Shown: positions 8,400 through 17,932, numbered from the stretch's first letter. The stretch is DNA of 64,000 nucleotides from Candidatus Babeliales bacterium (GCA_031292305.1 JARLHJ010000046.1:22997-86996), one strand, 5' to 3'. Notes: generated from the sequence alone by a model not told the origin. Made by a program: numbers and translations.

Positions 8400-10139
8400 T
8401 TATCTACAGATCCAAGTCGACGTTGGCATTTTAAAGTACGGCATATATTTTTTTGCTAATGCCAACTTAAATATATCTGCAATTACATCTTTATTAATGA
8501 TCATATTAAGATATGCAACTCCAGAAAGTATATTAATTTGTTCATCAGAATAAGCAAAATTATAAGTTGAGCAATATAAACTATTTACGCAAGCTTCATA
8601 ATCAAAACTTCTTAGTGTTTCAATTAACGGAATATATTTTGGATCAACTTTGATTATTAATTTCGCAATTTCATCTTCTGTCATAGTTTTTATCGGATTT
8701 ATTCGAGGCATATAAATCACAATTGGATTATCTGGAAATGTCTCTAAGCCATATACCGTTAATGAATTATTAGCGACACCTACTGAATTAATTGCTGGAA
8801 ATTTTAAAGCATTCTTGCTTGCATAACTTTGGGCACCCATCAATTCTGGGCAACCTATAATATCTGAAGAATAGTCTAATGCAATTATTACGTCTAATGA
8901 TCTTTCTGGCCTTAGTAGTGGAGGGAATGGAAGATTAAAGTCTATCCCCGCATCCATAAGCACTACATTTTGTTGATCATTGCATGGTGTATCTTGTATT
9001 AAGTAATTAATGTTTGAAACTTGAGCAGGTAAAAATCTATCATCACAATAATTTTGATATAATAATTTTTCATTTTTTAAATCAGAAAGATATTCTTCAA
9101 GTTTAATTAATTTGTTAAGCATAACTTTTGGTAAGAATGAAAATGTTGAATTTAAAAAATTTTTAAATTTTTCTTCTATTGATAGCTTACTACACAGTTC
9201 TTCTGGAGTTACATCATAGGCTGATCCAAATATACCTAATAAAAATGATAAGTTTTGCTCTGGAGCGTTATTTAAAGATTTACCGTTTTCAAATTGTCTA
9301 CCAAATGCCCATGTCGGTACAAAAGATTGCTCTTTAATATTTCCACATTCATATGGTGTAAATTCGTACCATTGATAATTTAATTTTGATATAGGCTGAA
9401 TTGATGTATAGATTGGAAATGGTACATTCCCATCTTTAATTACATCAACTTGTTCGCTTAGTTTTAAATTTTGACGATTTTCATTAGGATAAAATAAATT
9501 ATCTAATATTGCAGCTCCCCAAAGATCCACTGAGCATAAAGGTTGATCAAAAACTTTTTTTGTAATTAAATCCTTAATGATTCCAGAATATTGATCATGG
9601 TCAATATTTAATATTCCTTCATTAGAACAAACATGAATATTTTCACTCATGTTTTTAGAAATTTGATATTGAGTATCAGATAATTTTTGATTTAAAGATA
9701 ACCATGCAGCCATTGCCCAAGTAGAACCTGATAACCCTGCAATGTAAGTTACACAATCAAGAAGGCCTATTTCTTGGGCTCCCAATAAAGAACCTAGAGT
9801 ACCTATAGTAGCCCTGTAACCTCCACCACTTGCACACATACCAATACGTAATTCTTTATTATCTAAAGAATCCATATTTAAAAATTTAGCTAAAGCAAGG
9901 TTATTAACAATTAATCTTTTTGAAACCACCGCTTGTTCTTCTAGTGATAAATGCGGGCTTTTTCTAACATAAGCAATTTGATCTTTATAAGGATTTGAAC
10001 TATTAAACTTTGTTTGCAAATACTGCTTAATTAAATTATTAACAATATTTAAATCTGATACATTAAAAGAAACTGCTTGGGAAATATTTGTACTAAAAAT
10101 AAAAATTAATACAAACTTCCAATAAAACCTTGTCTTCAT
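8400..10139 (-). CDS. Secreted phospholipase A2 resembling eukaryotic group IV (cytosolic) PLA2
   Basis: 579 residues with a Sec signal peptide (cut near SQA). The body matches the lysophospholipase/cPLA2 catalytic domain rather than plain bacterial patatins. It has SGGGYR (104-109, oxyanion loop), GLSGS (135-139) with Ser137 as the expected nucleophile, TPYECG (261-266), a glycine-rich FLLGIFGSAYD segment, and DAGIDFNLP with Asp396 as the expected dyad aspartate, followed by P-L-RPER and D-x-S. In animals this fold releases arachidonate from membrane phospholipids; here an attack on host lipids is inferred. No N-terminal C2 domain is present. SD AGGAG is close to the ATG. It is followed by the permease gene on the same strand. 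Sure of the fold; target unknown. Confidence 0.9.
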   Translation of the reverse strand: MKTRFYWKFVLIFIFSTNISQAVSFNVSDLNIVNNLIKQYLQTKFNSSNPYKDQIAYVRKSPHLSLEEQAVVSKRLIVNNLALAKFLNMDSLDNKELRIGMCASGGGYRATIGTLGSLLGAQEIGLLDCVTYIAGLSGSTWAMAAWLSLNQKLSDTQYQISKNMSENIHVCSNEGILNIDHDQYSGIIKDLITKKVFDQPLCSVDLWGAAILDNLFYPNENRQNLKLSEQVDVIKDGNVPFPIYTSIQPISKLNYQWYEFTPYECGNIKEQSFVPTWAFGRQFENGKSLNNAPEQNLSFLLGIFGSAYDVTPEELCSKLSIEEKFKNFLNSTFSFLPKVMLNKLIKLEEYLSDLKNEKLLYQNYCDDRFLPAQVSNINYLIQDTPCNDQQNVVLMDAGIDFNLPFPPLLRPERSLDVIIALDYSSDIIGCPELMGAQSYASKNALKFPAINSVGVANNSLTVYGLETFPDNPIVIYMPRINPIKTMTEDEIAKLIIKVDPKYIPLIETLRSFDYEACVNSLYCSTYNFAYSDEQINILSGVAYLNMIINKDVIADIFKLALAKKYMPYFKMPTSTWICR

Positions 10140-10205
10140 CTTTTCTCCTTTTTTATATAAACCAGATTAGACAAGGTTAGAAAATTTTTATATTAAACTT
10201 CAATA

Positions 10206-10931
10206 CTATTTTAGATTCAATTCTTTCCACATATTTAAAGAAACTTCAAAATGAGGCAAGGCTAAATCTAACATTCCTTGTGCATAAACTTTAATCTCAT
10301 TTTGCGCACCATGCCCAAGTCTTAATTTTATAAAATGCATAAAAGAATGAAGATTAACGGTGTAAATAAATTCCGTATATGTACAAACAGGTAAAAGACC
10401 ACGGGCTTGCTCTCTGCAAACACCATTTTCTAATAACATATTATAACCTTCAACTGCTGATTCTAATGACTTTTTGTATTGCGCTAATACAGCATCATTA
10501 TTAAACTCACCAAAAGAAGCTTGTCTATTATTTACATCTTGATAACGCCATTTATTTGGAATAAAAAATTCTAATGGCGCTTTAACATATCTATAACTAA
10601 TCTCATTATAAGAGCTCATTCTATGACGCATCCATTGACGCACTACATAAATTGGGGCTTTTATTCTAAATGATAATTGATTATGTTCAAACGGACTTGT
10701 ATGATTATGTTCAATTAAATATTTAATTAATTTCTTATCTCTGTCTGTTAAATCTGTTACAAGTTTACCAAAAGATACACGGGCTGCGTTTACTACGTCT
10801 ATATCGCTTCCTGAAACACGCACTAGTTCTATTGAACTTATACCATCTTCTAGTGGATCTAATTTTAAAGTTGATGCTTCTGAAGTAAAGTAATCTTCAA
10901 CTATAATTTGCTTTTGATTTTCTATATTCAT
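10206..10931 (-). CDS. thyX: FAD-dependent thymidylate synthase ThyX
   Basis: Makes dTMP from dUMP using methylene-tetrahydrofolate and FADH2. From the ATG at 10931 the protein is 241 residues, normal for ThyX. The signature RHRMSSYNEISYRY (102-115) is complete and is preceded by HTSPFEH, also typical. A longer reading from 10994 is possible, but the ATG at 10931 has an AGGAA Shine-Dalgarno and fits the family length better. It lies on the same strand as the phospholipase gene but has no evident functional link to it. Confidence 0.96.
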   Translation of the reverse strand: MNIENQKQIIVEDYFTSEASTLKLDPLEDGISSIELVRVSGSDIDVVNAARVSFGKLVTDLTDRDKKLIKYLIEHNHTSPFEHNQLSFRIKAPIYVVRQWMRHRMSSYNEISYRYVKAPLEFFIPNKWRYQDVNNRQASFGEFNNDAVLAQYKKSLESAVEGYNMLLENGVCREQARGLLPVCTYTEFIYTVNLHSFMHFIKLRLGHGAQNEIKVYAQGMLDLALPHFEVSLNMWKELNLK

Positions 10932-11029
10932 TTCATTCCTAATAAATTTTGTGTTTAAATAATTTTGACATATAACTATTAAGTTGGCAAACATAGTTAA
11001 CTTTTATTAAATAAATTTTGCAGGATAAA

Positions 11030-11632
11030 ATGAAAACAATATTGTCTTTTTTAGTTCTACTCATTACACACTTAATTACTTACTCCGAAAATATAATTAT
11101 TCGCCCGGCAATTAAAGATGATTTTGAGAAGCTTATGATTGTAGACAAAAAAATTTCATATGAATATTTTAAACCAATATTTTTGAAATACTATTCAGAA
11201 TTACCTTTTGGAAAAGATCCTGACCAATATTTAGAATTAGATCTCAAACAAGATGAAATTTATTTTAATAACTACATACAAGACCCCAATAAAAATATGA
11301 TTAATCTTGCATGGGATAAAAATAATAAAAATATAGCTGGCATGACTTTTTTTCATAAAGAAGATAATATTTTACACATAGACCTTTTATTGGTCGATAA
11401 AGATTATCGTAATATGAAAATTGGTAGAAAACTTTTAAATTCTGCAATAAATTTCTATAAAGATATTAAAACATGTTTATTGTATACATTAAGATTCGGA
11501 AATGAAAGTACGCATAAATTTTATAAAGCAATGGGCTTTAAATGTACCGGAATAAGACCCGGAAAGGAATCTAAATTTATTTTCCAAGGTTATCCTGAGG
11601 TATTTTTAGATTATAAGCTTGAATTATCTTAA
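11030..11632 (+). CDS. Exported GNAT-fold acetyltransferase-like protein
   Basis: 200 residues: a signal peptide (hydrophobic run to about residue 19), then a GNAT domain opening with IIIRPAIKDDFEKL and containing LDLLLVDKDYRNMKIGRKLL, FGNESTHKFYKAMGFK. In the acetyl-CoA pyrophosphate loop, RxxGxG is replaced by RNMKIG, so the first Gly is Lys; catalysis or cofactor binding may be altered. I chose the ATG at 11030 because AGGA lies 5 nt upstream; a TTG at 11018 would add four residues. Export of a GNAT enzyme is unusual because acetyl-CoA is cytosolic, so the protein may act in a host cell or may have lost catalysis. A paralog with a broken start lies at 15713-16323. Confidence 0.82.
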   Translation: MKTILSFLVLLITHLITYSENIIIRPAIKDDFEKLMIVDKKISYEYFKPIFLKYYSELPFGKDPDQYLELDLKQDEIYFNNYIQDPNKNMINLAWDKNNKNIAGMTFFHKEDNILHIDLLLVDKDYRNMKIGRKLLNSAINFYKDIKTCLLYTLRFGNESTHKFYKAMGFKCTGIRPGKESKFIFQGYPEVFLDYKLELS

Positions 11633-11859
11633 TTGTTTTAATAACCTACTGGCCTTTATTTTAACCTGAAAAAGCCTAATTACCAAATACAGTTGCTTAA
11701 AATTACAGTTTTGGTATAGTAAATAATACTTACTAACTTGATTTTTGACAATACTTCAGACTATAATGTTATTTCAAATATAAATTTTCCTGTGGTTTAT
11801 TTTAATTTATCTTGAATAATATGCCTCAATAATCTTTCGGATATAATAATGGAGAAAAG

Positions 11860-13056
11860 ATGAAATATATAATATTGATAATTACCTGCATTTTTCACCT
11901 TTTTTTAGGCGCGGCTGAACCTGGGCAAAGCGATTATAAAAGCGAAATATTAAATAAAATAGCAACGTTAAAGCAACAAATTAAGGTCAAGCCTGACCAA
12001 GCATCTGTTTTAAATTACAGCATTTCTCAGCAATATTTTAAATTAGAATTATTTAACTCAAGTATGAAATACCTCCTGTTAGCTATTTCGCAAGAATCTA
12101 ATAAAGAAATTAGATTAATAATAATTAAGGGTTTTAATGAATTTATAGATACATTAAAAAAGCATATACAAATGGAACCTGATTATGAAAAAAAAATTAA
12201 ATATTTAACAATTCTTAAATCACAACCATTTGATAGACAAGTTACTGAATATGCAAATTTAGAATTAAAAAAATTAACAGAATCTTTATTAGATTTAGCT
12301 CAGACAAAGATTACTAGTTATGAAAATTATATGTTTATAATAAATAGTTTAGTGCAATTTCAAAAGACACTAAACCCTGAAGAAGAACTATATAATATTA
12401 TTCAAGTAAACATTGACCATTTACTAATACATTTTAAAACTGTAAAAAAAAGTCGCCTTGCGTTATCGTCAAGCCAAAGCTGTGACAGCTTGTCAGAATT
12501 TACAGATTCTGAACTCCTCAAATTTAATAATAGCCCATTACCTTTAAGCCCAAAAGACGTGAATTTGAGCATTAATCTTCGCCCAACCCAAAGTCCTATA
12601 GATTCTCAAGATGGCTTGACACCTTCAGCGCATGAAGCACTGCCATCACCTTCTTATGAATATTTTTCAGAGAGAAGTCATTTGAAATATCCTATAACTC
12701 TTGGTATTGATGAAGAAAAAAATTCATCTGACCAATATAAATATCCAACTAGGTTAGAGTTATTAAGACGTAGTGACACGCCCACAATAGCAGATGATTC
12801 AGCTAAGTTAAAGCCCAAATTTTTACGACCAATTAGTATTGTTCAAAAAATGCAAAATGAGGAAAAAGAGTCACACGCGCAAGTAATTCCACATATACCA
12901 AAATCTCAATCAGATAATAATTTAGCAGCTTTAAAACAGGCAAGGCGGTTGGCAAGAATACAACCAAAAAAAATCGAGCCTTTAGAAAAAACGTTAGTTG
13001 CTATAGAAGATATGGAAAAAATAGTTAATCAAAATCGTTGTTGTACATTACAATAA
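11860..13056 (+). CDS. Exported helical-repeat protein ending in a CaaX-like box (CTLQ)
   Basis: 398 residues: signal peptide (cut near LGAA), then helix-hairpin segments that look TPR-like (about 45-170), then a long Ser/Pro-rich, probably disordered tail. The last residues are RCCTLQ. CTLQ fits the eukaryotic CaaX rule (X = Gln favours farnesylation), and the preceding Cys could be a palmitoylation site. The next gene is a paralog with the same layout and a different CaaX-like end. Bacteria lack protein prenyltransferases, so use of such a box would require delivery into a eukaryotic host; this is inference. The pair is only 21 nt apart and probably co-transcribed. Confidence 0.82.
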   Translation: MKYIILIITCIFHLFLGAAEPGQSDYKSEILNKIATLKQQIKVKPDQASVLNYSISQQYFKLELFNSSMKYLLLAISQESNKEIRLIIIKGFNEFIDTLKKHIQMEPDYEKKIKYLTILKSQPFDRQVTEYANLELKKLTESLLDLAQTKITSYENYMFIINSLVQFQKTLNPEEELYNIIQVNIDHLLIHFKTVKKSRLALSSSQSCDSLSEFTDSELLKFNNSPLPLSPKDVNLSINLRPTQSPIDSQDGLTPSAHEALPSPSYEYFSERSHLKYPITLGIDEEKNSSDQYKYPTRLELLRRSDTPTIADDSAKLKPKFLRPISIVQKMQNEEKESHAQVIPHIPKSQSDNNLAALKQARRLARIQPKKIEPLEKTLVAIEDMEKIVNQNRCCTLQ

Positions 13057-13077
13057 CTTTACAAATCGAGGTTTAAA

Positions 13078-14163
13078 ATGAGAATAGTATTTTTATGTTT
13101 AATTAATTTATTTATGTGTATGTATAGTGCTGATTCTTCGCAATCTAATTTTGATACAGATTTATCAAAACTTTTTATTGCTGAGCTCGATATAAGAACA
13201 TTGGTTAATAAGCGATCTTGCGCTGCTGATTCCGAAAGACCAAGTATAAATTTGCAAATCGCTATCAGATTAACTTTTATAGGAGACTACCAATCTGCAA
13301 TAAGGTATTATTTGTTAGCTGGCAAACAAGATATAGATCCTCAAACTAGAAGTTTAGCAATGTCTAAACTGCAATCTTTATTTATAAAAATTAGCAATGA
13401 TGCAGATAATTTATATCTAAATAAATCATTTGAAGTCGCTAGACAACTTTATGAATTATTAGCTGAACAAACATTTAATAAAAACTTACAAACATTTGCT
13501 AAAGAAAAATTAAGTGAACTAATACAATACAAATCTGCTAAAAAATTAAATCCTTCTCACAGGCAAAGATTAACTCAATATGAAGATTCTGATGAAGAAG
13601 AAATTTCAGAAATGAACTTACAAAGACAAAGTGGCACACCAAAAAATCGCGGAGCATCTTCTACCTCTTTAGATCAGTTTGGTGAAAGATCAACATCTCC
13701 AATTAAAGCAGTTTCTAGAGGTCAAAGCCCTGCAAGTACAAGCCAGCTTAAATCATATCACTTAAGAGCACGACCTAGATCTGAATCAGTAGAATCATAT
13801 CATCCTAAAACAAGCTCTGCAAGAAACTTGCCAGCATTAGAAAATATAGAAGATGAAATACAACACCCACATATGGTCAAATCTAAATTACACAAACTAA
13901 AAAAATCAGAATCTGAACCAAATAACATTTCTGCACGTTATATGAAAAGAACGACTCAAGAATCGCCTCAAAGCCCTCGTTTAACTCCAGAACCAAAACT
14001 ATCCGATTTAGTAGATGTGGATAAAGAAGTATTCCTAAGAGAAGATTTTATTGCAGAAGAATTATCTGATACTGATCGTCTAGAACTAAGAGAACTACAA
14101 AAAAGTTTAGAATCCGAAAATGCACGAGAAGAAAAATCAAAAAGAAGATGTGTAATACTGTAG
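13078..14163 (+). CDS. Exported helical-repeat protein ending in a polybasic CaaX-like box (CVIL)
   Basis: 361 residues with a signal peptide (cut near MYSA), TPR-like helices at about 45-155 (pattern GDYQSAIRYYLLAG), then a charged Ser/Pro-rich tail. It ends EKSKRRCVIL: a basic run directly before CVIL, an arrangement like the C-terminus of Rho/Cdc42 GTPases, where X = Leu favours geranylgeranylation and the basic run aids membrane binding. It is a paralog of the preceding gene (same helix pattern and tail type). Membrane targeting inside a host is inferred. A strong terminator follows. Confidence 0.83.
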   Translation: MRIVFLCLINLFMCMYSADSSQSNFDTDLSKLFIAELDIRTLVNKRSCAADSERPSINLQIAIRLTFIGDYQSAIRYYLLAGKQDIDPQTRSLAMSKLQSLFIKISNDADNLYLNKSFEVARQLYELLAEQTFNKNLQTFAKEKLSELIQYKSAKKLNPSHRQRLTQYEDSDEEEISEMNLQRQSGTPKNRGASSTSLDQFGERSTSPIKAVSRGQSPASTSQLKSYHLRARPRSESVESYHPKTSSARNLPALENIEDEIQHPHMVKSKLHKLKKSESEPNNISARYMKRTTQESPQSPRLTPEPKLSDLVDVDKEVFLREDFIAEELSDTDRLELRELQKSLESENAREEKSKRRCVIL

Positions 14164-14173
14164 GTTAAATTTT

Positions 14174-14209
14174 AGCAGGGTGTCAAATTTTTAAATTTGA
14201 CACCCTGCT
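14174..14209. terminator. Bidirectional hairpin terminator
   Basis: A 17-bp perfect stem (14174-14190 with 14193-14209) with a 2-nt centre lies between converging genes. Its core (GGTGTCAAATTT / AAATTTGACACC) resembles the short palindromes at 27408 and 27492. Confidence 0.8.
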
Positions 14210-14216
14210 GTTTCAT

Positions 14217-15575
14217 TTAGAATGAAAAATCTATTCCTAACCAAATAGCCCACTGCTCTAATGCATTCTTATCTTTTGCAAATTCATAAGAACCACCAAC
14301 ATAAACAGGTAGTGTATGTTTTGCCTCTGTTGCGAAATAACCCATCAAAATATATATTTTATTTGTCAAAGCTGAAGGCTGAGTAACTAAAGCTAAATCT
14401 ATACCATTTTTAAAATCTAATTGATTTTTCAAAGATACTTTTTCTTGAGCTTTCCACCATAAATTATAACCCAATTCTATGTTCCAAGAATAATGTTGAT
14501 AATGCATAGCTAGCCAGAAATTAATTACGCTTCCTGGAATAACTTTAAATTTCTCTTTATTTAATTTTTTTAGTTCATTATACAATAGTGTCGATTTAAT
14601 AGATGTTAATTTGTTTTCAATAGAAAGCGGCACTGTACTTAATGCTGCATCAATGGTACTTGATAAGTCATTTAAATCTTTAAGAAATTTATTTGTGTTT
14701 TCAAGACAAGCTACAGGAGATCTTGAAAGGCGACATTCGGAAGCTGAAAATAAATATTGGTATGATAAATCAGTCATTACACAAATATACCTTTTATCTT
14801 CAAGATGCTCAAAAATTTTAAAACCGCCATTCAAACCTACACCTGCACCCCAATGCGCACGACCAACTAAAGGTTCAAATAAGAAATCAGCTTTTGGCTT
14901 ACTTGCTGTAGGAATAACAACAGAACCATAAATATTTAAATAGTCTGCATATTCTTCAGATTGATAAACCATATAACCCAATTTAGCTTCTAAGTCATCG
15001 ATTCCAAATTTTTGTCTTGTATACAAACTTATTTTATCTAAATTTAATTCATTTAAAAAATCATCTACATGTGCACAATGTTCTTCTTTGCAACCTAATA
15101 TAAAAGAATGCCTTGCGCGATAAAGAGAAATCTTTGCATCAACCCATAAGTTTTCTATTGAACAAATATCTTGGTGATAATTTAAAAATACCCCTAGTAA
15201 TTCTCTATGTGGACATAATAAATAATTATCAATTTGGTTAACCAAGTTATTAGAAGATGTGATTATATCTGTAGGAAAAAAATATTTTTTTATTTCTTTC
15301 GGTTTTCTAGAATTTTCAAAAAAAACACCACCATGAAAATAAAAATTTTCATCGCGTTCTATTATATTACCATCGGTTATTATAGGTATATCCATGTACT
15401 TTTGATAAATTCTATAGTTATTCATAGCCAAAAATAAAGTTGCATCTTCTATAGATGATCGACCTCTAAAAAATGTTTTTTCAGAAAGACAATCTGCTTT
15501 TGATGTCCCACAATCTGCGTTATTTTGTGCGACAATTAACAATGACATTAAACATATAATTATAAATTTTTTCAT
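14217..15575 (-). CDS. Putative outer-membrane beta-barrel protein
   Basis: 452 residues with a signal peptide (cut near VAQNNA). The second half shows alternating hydrophobic/polar strands with Gly and aromatic residues (GAGVGLNGGF, WNIELGYNLWW, YVGGSYEF), and the chain ends GIDFSF. A terminal Phe after alternating strands is the usual recognition signal for the BAM machinery. There are several Cys in the first half. No channel or porin family is assigned. It implies an outer membrane. It stands alone between a terminator and the GNAT pseudogene region. Confidence 0.78.
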   Translation of the reverse strand: MKKFIIICLMSLLIVAQNNADCGTSKADCLSEKTFFRGRSSIEDATLFLAMNNYRIYQKYMDIPIITDGNIIERDENFYFHGGVFFENSRKPKEIKKYFFPTDIITSSNNLVNQIDNYLLCPHRELLGVFLNYHQDICSIENLWVDAKISLYRARHSFILGCKEEHCAHVDDFLNELNLDKISLYTRQKFGIDDLEAKLGYMVYQSEEYADYLNIYGSVVIPTASKPKADFLFEPLVGRAHWGAGVGLNGGFKIFEHLEDKRYICVMTDLSYQYLFSASECRLSRSPVACLENTNKFLKDLNDLSSTIDAALSTVPLSIENKLTSIKSTLLYNELKKLNKEKFKVIPGSVINFWLAMHYQHYSWNIELGYNLWWKAQEKVSLKNQLDFKNGIDLALVTQPSALTNKIYILMGYFATEAKHTLPVYVGGSYEFAKDKNALEQWAIWLGIDFSF

Positions 15576-15712
15576 GGTTCCCCTATTTTTGTTAAAAACT
15601 ATATAGGGTAAAGAATAATTTTATTTTTAAAAAAAACAATCAAACTATTTTCTTGAAATTATAAACTAATATCTAATATCTTGGTTATAAACTTATTTTA
15701 ATGAAGGTAAAT

Positions 15713-16323
15713 ATGTTTAAAACACCACCTTTGTCAATTTTGATTTTTTTTTAATTTTAAAATCTACTCTTCATGCATCAATTGATATTAGGCCTGCTAC
15801 TGCTAATGAATTACAATCTATTTTGGAACTTGATCGCAAAGTAACTTATGAATTCTTCAAACCTTTATTTATTGATATTTACACTAATCTAGGTATTAAA
15901 AACGATATTGATAATGATCTTGAGGAAGAATTAAAAAACGATTCCCAAACATTTTCTAATTTAATTCAATCTAATGGCATAGAACGACTACATGTAGCCT
16001 GGGATACATTACAAAATATTCCTTGTGGATTACTTCTTTTTCATAAAGAAGAAAACAATGAAATAATGCTTGATCTGCTTCTTGTTGATAAAAATTATCG
16101 GGGTCAAGGAATTGGAAAAAGACTTGTTAACTCTACGTATAAAACGTTTGATGGAATTAAAATCGTTACAGTATATCCGGTACAATTTAACAATAAGAAT
16201 ACACTTAAATTTTATGAATCACTGGGATTTAAAAATCTTGGAGTTGGACCTTTTGATAAAATAAATATTTATGGAATACGCTATTCAGATATGTATTATC
16301 ACTTTAAACTTGATATGCCATGA
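15713..16323 (+). pseudogene. Exported GNAT paralog with a frameshift in the signal peptide
   Basis: The ATG at 15713 (SD AAGG) opens a signal peptide MFKTPPLSILIFF that runs into a TAA inside a run of nine T (15744-15752). One more T would join it in frame to ILKSTLHASIDIRPATANEL and the GNAT body, which matches the intact paralog at 11030-11632. The body has a standard acetyl-CoA loop (RGQGIGKRL), so unlike its paralog the active-site loop is canonical. The longest uninterrupted reading starts only at a TTG (15823) and would lack the first beta strand. It may be a decaying gene, a phase-variable tract, a slippage site or a base-calling error. Confidence 0.75.
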
Positions 16324-16354
16324 AGTTTTATACTATTGTTCCAAAGTTCATAAT

Positions 16355-16816
16355 TCACTCTTTTTGTTGCGCAGATTTTAATTCTAAATTTTTTAAATGA
16401 CTCTTCAAAGCAAAGGCAACATCTATGCTTGCTTTGCTTTTGTCTTCTATTTGATTATAAGCAGCTATGCAGAATGCACATTTTTTATGCAGACTATATC
16501 CCAGAATTTGATTCATTATATATTGAGAATTGGCATCCATTGAATCATATGCATCTCGAGACCATTGTCTAAAATTTTCAATTCTTTCTCTAGCTTTATC
16601 TCCGCCATACATCGCAATATCAGCCTTGAGATTATATACAGATACAAGTGCTTTTATATTATAAAAAATAGATACTGCAATTTTGTCCTTATCACCATCT
16701 GAAAGTTTACTTGTTCTTGTAAGTAATGGATCAAGAACTTCAGAATTACTTGGCTCGGCAGCCTAAAGACTTAAAACAACAAATAAAGTAGTCAAAATAA
16801 CTTTATTGAGTTTCAT
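16355..16816 (-). pseudogene. Small exported protein interrupted by an amber codon in the signal peptide
   Basis: From ATG 16816 the reading is a signal peptide MKLNKVILTTLFVVLSL, then TAG (16763-16765), then AAEPSN and 130 further open codons in the same frame. A C-to-T change in CAG (Gln) would explain it. The mature part is helical and contains a CAFC-type cysteine pair (HKKCAFCIAAYNQ). No family recognised. The stretch from 16612 down could still be read from an internal ATG, but it would be neither exported nor complete. Confidence 0.7.
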
Positions 16817-16819
16817 ATT

Positions 16820-17932
16820 TTATTCTTTTTCATTAATACTTATGTTTTTAATATATTTATCAAAAAAACCCACAATATACTCATTAATCAAATTCATTGT
16901 TTTATAACCATCAGCTGAACCTGCGATTGCAATATAATCTGATATATTTTTATTATTTTTATAAATTGGCAATTCTTTAAGTAATAAAAAATCTGTGAAG
17001 CCAAAATGATTGATATTTGGAATAACAACTGATTTTATTAAATCAGTTTGTTTAAGATGCTTATAAATTTTTTCAAAATTTTTACGGGTTTCTTTTTGTT
17101 GTTCAATATCCACAGAATATTTGCTTGCTACCTCTTCATCAGTCATAGCTTCAAAATGATCAACTGAACCTTGCGCAAGCATAAACAAAAAAGGCTTATT
17201 TAAATCATTTGCCTTAGTATCACCCCAAATAAATCCATCCAGATTAATCCCTGCTTTAATGCGTTGATCATTTAAACAAAGTTCAAATGCAACAGTACCG
17301 CCAAGGGAATGTCCAAACATACCAATACGATCTAAATCAAAGGATTTATAAAATTGATCATTTTTATCATTATTCATTTTATTTAAACTATCTAAAACAA
17401 ATTTTACATCTTCAATCCAGGTTTTTAAATCTTCTTCAGGAAATCTTGTTTGTGTATATTTTTCCGCAACCGGTTTAATTATACGTCCACCAGGAAATGT
17501 AACAGAAGCTGTAAAATACGTATGAGCAATCGATACTACAATATATCCATGACTTGCTACCTCTTCACAAGCTGCGGTATACATTTTAGGCATGCCAGAA
17601 AGATAACCATGGGAAAAAAGAATTACAGGATATGGAGCATTTTTTGTTAATAAATTAGCATTAACAACTGCATGTGAATAAATTTTATCTATATCATTTA
17701 AATCTTGTTCAGGATATCCCATTTGTTTTAAGGTAGTTTTAGTTTCTTCAATTTCATCTTGCCGATATGGAGCTAAAGAATTCTTATCAACATTAGCGGG
17801 ATACCAGATGAATGCCATTAATTCACGTTGAGCTTCTGGATTATGTGACTCTTTTCTACCTTCATCTATTAGATGACGTTTTGTTATACCTATGCCATAA
17901 GAGCCTTTTAATTGGGGAAATTCAAAAATCAT
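16820..17932 (-). CDS. Alpha/beta hydrolase of the PAF-acetylhydrolase family
   Basis: 370 residues. FSHG (106-109) forms the oxyanion region; GHSLGG (207-212) gives the nucleophile Ser209; LDGFIWG supplies Asp232; and the His is expected in NINHFGFTDF. This order and spacing match plasma/intracellular type II platelet-activating-factor acetylhydrolases, which cut short or oxidised acyl chains from phospholipids. No signal peptide is visible, unlike its neighbour at 18041. SD AAGGAT precedes the ATG. With the second PAF-AH-like gene and the cPLA2 it makes a group of lipid-directed hydrolases. Confidence 0.86.
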   Translation of the reverse strand: MIFEFPQLKGSYGIGITKRHLIDEGRKESHNPEAQRELMAFIWYPANVDKNSLAPYRQDEIEETKTTLKQMGYPEQDLNDIDKIYSHAVVNANLLTKNAPYPVILFSHGYLSGMPKMYTAACEEVASHGYIVVSIAHTYFTASVTFPGGRIIKPVAEKYTQTRFPEEDLKTWIEDVKFVLDSLNKMNNDKNDQFYKSFDLDRIGMFGHSLGGTVAFELCLNDQRIKAGINLDGFIWGDTKANDLNKPFLFMLAQGSVDHFEAMTDEEVASKYSVDIEQQKETRKNFEKIYKHLKQTDLIKSVVIPNINHFGFTDFLLLKELPIYKNNKNISDYIAIAGSADGYKTMNLINEYIVGFFDKYIKNISINEKE

